Positions 6,990 through 11,277 of a DNA stretch of 11,277 nucleotides are shown one piece after another. The DNA comes from Thermoplasmata archaeon (GTDB lineage Archaea; Thermoplasmatota; Thermoplasmata; Lutacidiplasmatales; UBA184). Where the stretch lies: positions 1-11,277 of the forward strand of contig JASIDM010000078.1 of NCBI GenBank assembly GCA_030044695.1, written 5' to 3'. The position numbers and the translations under genes were made by a program. Position 1 is the first letter of the stretch. Every line of letters starts with the position of its first letter. A model generated the notes under the pieces. It had not been told where the DNA came from and did not search any database. It worked only from the letters and a program-made list of their open reading frames with translations.

Positions 6990-8006
6990 CTACGCGCCGC
7001 GGACGGGAAGGACGCCGTCGTGGCCGCACGAGCCGCTCGGGGTCGCGACGAACGTGACGCTCACCGACGGCGCCGGCGCCCCCGCGACGACGAACCCACC
7101 GGTGCCGTTGGCGCTGGCCGTGTAGTTGTGCACGAACCCGACGAAGAACCGGTACGATCCGTTGGTGAGGGAGACGGTGATGGTTGTGGTGTTGGACGAG
7201 GCGAGGTCGAACCCGCGCCCGCCGTTCCAAGCCAGCTTGCCGGCCCCGCCACCCCCGACGACGAGCACGGTCCAGTTCGTCGCGCTCGGAAGCCCGGACT
7301 CGGTGAAGGTCACCGTGTAGTCCACGGGGACGGCGAAGTCGACCGCGATCGCGGCGGGCGGGGCACCGGAGACGTTGAACCGGCCGTGGCCGGTTCCGTT
7401 CTGCAGGACGTAGCCCGGCACGCCTCGGACCTCGTACCGGTACGTCCCGTTCGGGAGCGCGAACGTGATCGAGGAGGTTGAGCTGGTCGCGCGCTGGCTC
7501 CGGGGCCCGTAGCCGGGGCCGTGCGCCGCGCCGTGGACCTCGACGACCTGCACCGACCAGTTGGTCCCCGCGGCGAGCCCGGTTTCAGTGAAAGTGACCG
7601 TGTAGGTCGGGAGCACGGCGAAGTCGACCGCGATCGCGGCGGGCGAGCTGTTGTTGACCTGGAACGTCCCGTGGGAGCCGCTCACGACCTCGTACCCGCG
7701 CACGAACCCTACGCGGTACCCGTACGACCCGTTCGGCAGCGCGAAGACGATCGAGGCGTTGCCCGACCGCTGGAACCCGCCCGACGCGAAGAACCCGCCC
7801 CAACCGTGGCCGAAGACCTCGACCGTCCAGTTGGTCCCGGCCGGGAGGCCGGACTCCGTGAACGTCACGTTGAACGTGGTTCCCGCGTGATCGTGACCAC
7901 CGCTCGAGGAGGACCAGGACGCCCCCACGCCGGCGTAGACGAACGAGGAGACGGCCAGCGCGAGGACCGCGATGGCACCCCACGTGACGGCTCGGCGCGA
8001 CACCAT
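6990..8006 (-). CDS. Small secreted or membrane-anchored surface protein with three ESGLP repeats
   Basis: The 338-residue product starts with 'MVSRRAVTWGAIAVLALAVSSFVYAGVGAS', a basic start plus a hydrophobic core that is either a cleavable signal peptide or an uncleaved N-terminal anchor. A Ser/Gly/His linker (SSSSGGHDHAGTT) follows. Three repeats then occupy residues about 43-133, 134-228 and 229-323. Each opens with 'VTFTESGLPAGTNWTV' or a close variant, has 'ALPNGSYGYRV'-like sequence in the middle, and the first two end with 'PAAIAVDFAV'. They are longer than the repeats of the giant protein (91-95 against about 79) because of Gly/His/Arg-rich insertions after the 'NWTV' strand. The C-terminal tail (SGSCGHDGVLPVRGA) has the only cysteine and no membrane helix, unlike the giant protein. 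Asn sequons are frequent. The ATG at 8006 is supported by a TATA-like TAAAA about 25 nt upstream. No enzymatic motif is present; adhesion or surface-coat function is inferred. Confidence 0.82.
   Translation of the reverse strand: MVSRRAVTWGAIAVLALAVSSFVYAGVGASWSSSSGGHDHAGTTFNVTFTESGLPAGTNWTVEVFGHGWGGFFASGGFQRSGNASIVFALPNGSYGYRVGFVRGYEVVSGSHGTFQVNNSSPAAIAVDFAVLPTYTVTFTETGLAAGTNWSVQVVEVHGAAHGPGYGPRSQRATSSTSSITFALPNGTYRYEVRGVPGYVLQNGTGHGRFNVSGAPPAAIAVDFAVPVDYTVTFTESGLPSATNWTVLVVGGGGAGKLAWNGGRGFDLASSNTTTITVSLTNGSYRFFVGFVHNYTASANGTGGFVVAGAPAPSVSVTFVATPSGSCGHDGVLPVRGA
7038..7880 (-). repeat. Three ESGLP repeats with exact 31-bp DNA identity between units
   Basis: The three protein repeats correspond to DNA units of about 273, 285 and 285 bp. 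The segment encoding 'PAAIAVDFAV' at the end of repeats 1 and 2 is identical over 31 bp (7615-7645 and 7330-7360), exactly 285 bp or 95 codons apart. Such identity, including wobble positions, points to recent duplication or gene conversion, so repeat number may vary between strains. Confidence 0.8.
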
Positions 8007-8211
8007 CTCCCGGGTGAATCCCTGACCCTTTTAGCCCCTTCCCACCCCCCCGCGGTTACCCAGTAACCCCCCAAGGGGCCGTACCCCAGTCTCGCGGCCC
8101 GGCCCGCCCTGGGTCTCCTCCGCCGGGGCCCGAGGGGCGCTCCGTCCGCGACCACGGGGGATCGGACCGGAAGACGGTATCGGGAGGACCCGGCTGGGCC
8201 GAGCGTTCTCC
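8007..8211. promoter_or_regulatory. Divergent promoter region of the three-repeat surface protein and the GH15 enzyme
   Basis: This 205-bp gap serves two divergently transcribed genes. On the minus strand, TAAAA at 8033-8029 (in context GGCTAAAAGGG) lies about 25 nt before the ATG at 8006, consistent with a leaderless transcript. Further out, GGTTAC-CCA-GTAACC (8054-8068) is a perfect 6-bp inverted repeat. Its left part belongs to the 13-mer CGCGGTTACCCAG (8051-8063) shared with the RHH2 promoter. On the plus side only a weak TATA-like 'GGTATCG' (8176-8182) precedes the GH15 start, and no Shine-Dalgarno sequence is visible. Confidence 0.5.
8054..8068. promoter_or_regulatory. Operator-like inverted repeat GGTTAC-CCA-GTAACC
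   Basis: A perfect 6-bp dyad with a 3-bp centre lies 48-62 bp upstream of the three-repeat surface-protein start and about 20 bp upstream of its TATA-like element. AT-containing dyads are uncommon in such GC-rich DNA. The half-site GTAACC recurs at 6591-6596, immediately upstream of the RHH2 TATA box. It is a plausible site for a dimeric regulator such as the neighbouring RHH protein; occupancy is inferred. Confidence 0.42.
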
Positions 8212-10632
8212 ATGAGCGGTCCGGTCGAGGCGAGCCCGCGGCGGGGGGAGGCGTTCGGTCGCCCCGGCCTCGAGCCAAGATGGGCTCACGGCGACAAGGA
8301 CGGGGTGGGGACCGCCTATTCGGCGGACACCCGGCTCTGGTTCACGCTCTGGCGAGGGATCGCGACGGAGGTCTACTTCCCGACGATCGACCACCCGCAG
8401 ACCCGGGACCTGCAGCTCCTCGTGACCGACGAGCGGACGTTCTTCCAGGAGGAACGCCGCCACCTGACGCCGAAGGTCGAGCGCCTGGACGAGCATGCCC
8501 TCGGCTTCCGCGTCCGGAGCCGCGACCCGGACGGCCGGTACGAGATCGACAAGGAGGTGATCGCCTCGCCCCACCTCCCCGTCCTCCTCGAACGGGTCCG
8601 GTTCCTGCCGGCCCCCGAGTGGAGGTCGAGGCTCCGCCTCTTCGCCCTCTGCGCCCCGCACCTGGAGGGCGGGGGCGCGGGGAACACGGCCCGGGTCGTC
8701 GAGCTCTCGGGCCGGCGCCTCCTCGCCGCGACGAAGGGCGGCACCGCCCTCGCGCTGGGCGCCTCGGTGCCGTTCCGACGGCTCTCCTGCGGCTTCGTCG
8801 GCCAGAGCGACGGGTGGACCGACCTCTCCGAGAACCTCACCCTGGACTGGGAGTTCGACTCCGCGACCGACGGCAACGTCGCCCTCACGGGGGAGCTCGA
8901 GCTGGACGGCACCCGCGAGTTCACGCTCGCGCTGGCCCTGGGCCGCGGGCTCCCCCACGCGACCACGGCCCTGTTCCAGGCCCTGACGACGCCGTACGAC
9001 CACGCCCGGGCCCGCTTCCTCGAGCAGTGGGAGCGGGCCTGCCAGCACCTGCGCCCGCTCGAGCGCCACGCCCCGGACGGCGGCCGGAGCTACCACGGCA
9101 GCTACAGCATCCTGCTCGGGCACGAGGACAAGAGCTTCCCGGGGGCGTTCATCGCCTCGCTGTCGATCCCCTGGGGCAACGCGCGCGGGGACGAGGAACG
9201 GGGAGGCTACCACCTCGTCTGGACCCGGGACCTCGTCCACATCGCGTCCGGCCTCCTGGCCGCCGGCAACCACGAGGCCGCCCTGCGCGCCCTCGTCTAC
9301 CTGGCGACCCGCCAGCAACCGGACGGCGGGTTCCCGCAGAACTTCTGGCTGCCCGGCGACGCCTACTGGACCGGCCTGCAGCTCGACGAGGTCAGCCACC
9401 CGATCCTGCTGGCGTGGCGCCTCCTTCGGGCGAAGGCCCTCGAGGCGTTCGATCCGTACCCGATGGTCCTCGCCGCGGCCGGCTTCCTGGTCCGTCGGGG
9501 ACCGGTGACCGAGCAGGACCGCTGGGAGGAGGTCGGCGGCTACTCGCCCTCGACGCTGGCGGTCCAGATCGCGGCGCTGTTCGCCGCCGCGGAGTTCGCC
9601 CGGCTCCGCGGCGACGCGGGAACGGCCCAGTTCCTGATCGAGTACGCCGACTTCCTCGAGGCGCACGTCGACGGGTGGACGGTCACCACCGCCGGGACCC
9701 TCGATCCGGAGGTCCCCCGCCACTACGTCCGCATCCGCCCCGCCGGCCCGGACGACCCGCCCCCGACGGGGGCCGTCAACGACGGCTCGGTGCGGCTCCC
9801 CAACCAGCCTCCGGACCAGCCGGCGACGTTCCTCGCCAAGGAGATCGTCGACGCCGGCTTCCTCGAGCTCGTCCGCTACGGCGTACGGCGGGCCGACGAT
9901 CCCCTGCTCGTCGACTCCCTGCGGGTGGTCGACCGCGAGCTCCGGGTCGAGACGCCGTTCGGGCCGTGCTGGCGGCGGTACAACCACGACGGCTACGGCC
10001 AGCGGGAGGACGGGGGGCCGTTCGCGGGCTGGGGCCAGGGCCGCGCCTGGCCGGTCCTGACCGGCGAGCGCGGTCACTACGAGCTGGCCGCCGGCCGGGA
10101 TGCGCGCCCGTTCCTCGCCGCCCTGGAGCGGTTCGCCACGGACGCCGGGTTCTTCCCCGAACAGGTGTGGGACGAGCCGGACCGGCCCGCCGCCCACCTC
10201 CACCTCGGTCGTACCACCGGCTCGGCCGTGCCGCTCGCTTGGGCCCACGGCGAGTACCTGACGCTCCTGCGCAGCGTCGAGGACGGGGTGCCGTTCGAGC
10301 GGATGCCCGAGCTGGCGCACCGGTACGCCGGGGCGCGCCGGCATCGGCGTCGCGTCGAGGTCTGGAAGCCGAACCACCCGACCCCTCGGATCGAGGCGGG
10401 CACGGTGCTCCGGGTGATCGCCCCCGAGCCGTTCCGGCTCCGGTGGACCTCGGACGACTGGCGGACCGCCGAGGAGTCCGCCTCCCAGCCGACCCGCATC
10501 GGGGTCGACCACGTCGATCTCCCGCTCGCGGACCGGGCGACCTCGGCCGTCCGCTTCACCTTCTACTGGATGGACCGAGGGGCCTGGGAGGGCCGTGACT
10601 TCTCGGTCGACGTCGGGCCGGCCGGGGCGTGA
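8212..10632 (+). CDS. Intracellular GH15 glucoamylase/glucodextranase-type alpha-glucan hydrolase
   Basis: The 806-residue product belongs to glycoside hydrolase family 15, inverting enzymes that release beta-D-glucose from non-reducing ends of alpha-glucans. Residues about 16-290 form the N-terminal beta-sandwich of prokaryotic members, opening with 'PGLEPRWAHGDKDGVGTAYS'. The (alpha/alpha)6 barrel spans about 300-695. Its hallmarks are HLVWTRDL (334-341), GGFPQNFWLPGDAYWTGLQL (372-391), RWEEVGGYSPST (437-448), WGQGRAWPVLTGERGHYE (607-624) and FPEQVWDE (648-655). By family comparison E439 is the general acid and E650 the general base; both are present. A C-terminal beta domain (about 706-802) has 'RLRWTSDDW' and 'FTFYW...WEGRDFSVDV'. 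No signal peptide is visible, so it probably acts in the cytoplasm on glycogen-like polymer or imported maltodextrin. The usual 'VWPRDL' is 'VWTRDL' here. Glucoamylase, glucodextranase and isomaltose- or trehalose-type specificities cannot be separated from sequence alone. The start fits the family, since homology begins only about 15 residues in. The domain order resembles bacterial enzymes, so horizontal origin is possible. Confidence 0.92.
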   Translation: MSGPVEASPRRGEAFGRPGLEPRWAHGDKDGVGTAYSADTRLWFTLWRGIATEVYFPTIDHPQTRDLQLLVTDERTFFQEERRHLTPKVERLDEHALGFRVRSRDPDGRYEIDKEVIASPHLPVLLERVRFLPAPEWRSRLRLFALCAPHLEGGGAGNTARVVELSGRRLLAATKGGTALALGASVPFRRLSCGFVGQSDGWTDLSENLTLDWEFDSATDGNVALTGELELDGTREFTLALALGRGLPHATTALFQALTTPYDHARARFLEQWERACQHLRPLERHAPDGGRSYHGSYSILLGHEDKSFPGAFIASLSIPWGNARGDEERGGYHLVWTRDLVHIASGLLAAGNHEAALRALVYLATRQQPDGGFPQNFWLPGDAYWTGLQLDEVSHPILLAWRLLRAKALEAFDPYPMVLAAAGFLVRRGPVTEQDRWEEVGGYSPSTLAVQIAALFAAAEFARLRGDAGTAQFLIEYADFLEAHVDGWTVTTAGTLDPEVPRHYVRIRPAGPDDPPPTGAVNDGSVRLPNQPPDQPATFLAKEIVDAGFLELVRYGVRRADDPLLVDSLRVVDRELRVETPFGPCWRRYNHDGYGQREDGGPFAGWGQGRAWPVLTGERGHYELAAGRDARPFLAALERFATDAGFFPEQVWDEPDRPAAHLHLGRTTGSAVPLAWAHGEYLTLLRSVEDGVPFERMPELAHRYAGARRHRRRVEVWKPNHPTPRIEAGTVLRVIAPEPFRLRWTSDDWRTAEESASQPTRIGVDHVDLPLADRATSAVRFTFYWMDRGAWEGRDFSVDVGPAGA

Positions 10633-10674
10633 GCACGCCCCCGGACACGGTCGAGCCCGCGTCGCCGCGGGCCG
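10633..10674. other. Short convergent gap between GH15 and PHP genes
   Basis: Only 42 bp separate the stop codons of the GH15 gene (plus) and the PHP-domain gene (minus). The sequence is GC-rich, with CCGCGG as a small palindrome near 10665-10670, and has no T-run that would mark an archaeal terminator on either strand. Transcripts probably overlap at their 3' ends. Confidence 0.5.
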
Positions 10675-11277
10675 TCAGCGGCCGACCAGGCGACGGGCCA
10701 ACTCGGAGGGGCCGGCCACGAGGACCCGCTCGAGCCGGGCCTCCGGTACACCGGCCCCCTGCGCGATGCGCCGGGCCCGCTCCAGCGGGATCAGCTCGCG
10801 GGGGTGGTGGGCGTCCGAGTCGACGACGAGCTCGGCACCCGCCTCCAGGGCGGCCCGGACGACCCGGCCGTTGCCCAGGGAGTGCCCCGAGCGCCCGGAG
10901 ATCTCCAGGGCCACCCCGTGGGCCCGGGCCAGCTCCGCGTCGTGGGGGTCGAGCAGGCCGGGGTGGGCGAGGACATCGACCTCGCCGGAGTCGATCGCCG
11001 CCCGGTTCGTGCCGGCCGGAACGAGCTCGGCGAGCGTTTCGCCGTGAACGATCACGATCTGCGCCCCGGCGCGGCGGGCGCCCTTCGCGGCGTCGGCGAT
11101 CCGGCGCGGAGGGACCTGCGTCAGCTCGACCCCGACGATCGGGACGAACCCCTCCCCGTCCCACGCCCGGGCCTCCTGGTGCAGCCGGTCCAGGAGGGGC
11201 GTCGGGTCCTCGAGGGCGATGTGGTCGGTGAGGGCGAGGGCACGATGCGCGAGGCTCTCGGCGTGCGACCACATGTC
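10675..11277 (-). CDS. PHP-domain metal-dependent hydrolase (N-terminus outside window)
   Basis: The frame stays open to the right edge, so the gene is cut there; the ATG at 11272-11274 is probably internal. The visible 200 residues match the PHP (polymerase and histidinol phosphatase) superfamily, which hydrolyses phosphoesters using a di- or trinuclear metal centre in a distorted TIM barrel. Numbering from that methionine, conserved elements are ALTDH (H18), VGVEL (E50), VHGE (H77), LAHPGL (H104), EISGRSGHSLGN (124-135) and DSDAHHP (D154, H156). These supply most of the PHP metal ligands; the missing ones are the 'HxH' motif that normally opens the domain, about 10-25 residues before 'ALTDH' and thus beyond the window. 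The segment 'HGETLAELVPAGTNRAAID' with the following 'VDVLAHPG' resembles archaeal stand-alone PHP proteins often labelled histidinol-phosphatase-like. True histidinol phosphatase activity is not established by this, and no his genes are adjacent. It is distinct in motif from the PHP-fold RNase P protein Rpp30. Domain call is confident; substrate is unknown. Confidence 0.85.
   Translation of the reverse strand, partial: DMWSHAESLAHRALALTDHIALEDPTPLLDRLHQEARAWDGEGFVPIVGVELTQVPPRRIADAAKGARRAGAQIVIVHGETLAELVPAGTNRAAIDSGEVDVLAHPGLLDPHDAELARAHGVALEISGRSGHSLGNGRVVRAALEAGAELVVDSDAHHPRELIPLERARRIAQGAGVPEARLERVLVAGPSELARRLVGR

Noticed and set aside
6855..7481. Plus-strand open frame overlapping the end of the three-repeat surface protein
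   Set aside because: It is an Arg/Gly/Asp-rich shadow frame, antisense to an evident repeat protein, with no promoter and no recognisable domain.
8056..10512. Minus-strand 818-codon open frame opposite the GH15 gene
   Set aside because: It is low-complexity Arg/Gly/Glu/Val-rich antisense translation, whereas the plus frame has all GH15 motifs and catalytic residues.
1..11277. tRNA, rRNA, insertion sequence or integrase genes
   Set aside because: I saw no cloverleaf-forming sequence, rRNA signature, transposase motif or terminal inverted repeats by eye. A tRNA scan and profile search would be decisive.

Overview
The window looks like chromosomal DNA of a high-GC archaeon, most likely from the Thermoplasmatota. 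Three things point there. (1) Two proteins carry tandem repeats of the form 'VTFTESGLPAGTxWxV...LPNGTYxYxV', a secreted-protein repeat I associate with Thermoplasmata and related archaea. (2) The clearest promoters are TATA boxes placed so that transcripts would begin at or next to the ATG (leaderless), with no Shine-Dalgarno sequence. (3) The PHP-domain protein at the right edge has an archaeal look. Codon third positions are almost all G or C, so nearly every real gene casts long shadow ORFs on the opposite strand. The lineage is inferred from sequence character only.

Layout. Positions 1-330 hold the C-terminal end of a winged-helix-like protein, followed by a GC palindrome and a T6 tract that look like its terminator. 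Positions 442-618 encode a 58-residue ribbon-helix-helix (RHH) DNA-binding protein (copy 1). It runs convergently into a giant minus-strand gene (721-6291, 1856 aa). That gene encodes a cell-surface protein with a signal peptide, a YVTN-type beta-propeller region, twelve ESGLP repeats, and a C-terminal membrane anchor with a short cytoplasmic tail. Positions 6633-6809 encode RHH copy 2 (48 of 58 residues identical to copy 1). It runs convergently into a second, smaller surface protein (6990-8006 minus, 338 aa, three ESGLP repeats). Positions 8212-10632 encode an intracellular GH15 glucoamylase/glucodextranase-type enzyme with both catalytic glutamates present. At the right edge, 10675-11277 (minus) is a PHP-domain hydrolase missing its N-terminus.

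The most interesting pattern is a unit present twice in tandem: a tiny RHH regulator facing tail-to-tail an ESGLP-repeat surface protein. The two RHH genes keep a nearly identical TATA element (TAGGGTATATC / TAGGATATATC) exactly 25 nt before the ATG. A 13-bp element, CGCGGTWACCYAG, lies both just upstream of the RHH2 TATA box and in the divergent promoter region of the small surface protein. I infer that each RHH protein may regulate its own gene and the paired surface-protein gene. The GH15 enzyme and the PHP protein look like unrelated housekeeping or accessory metabolism genes.
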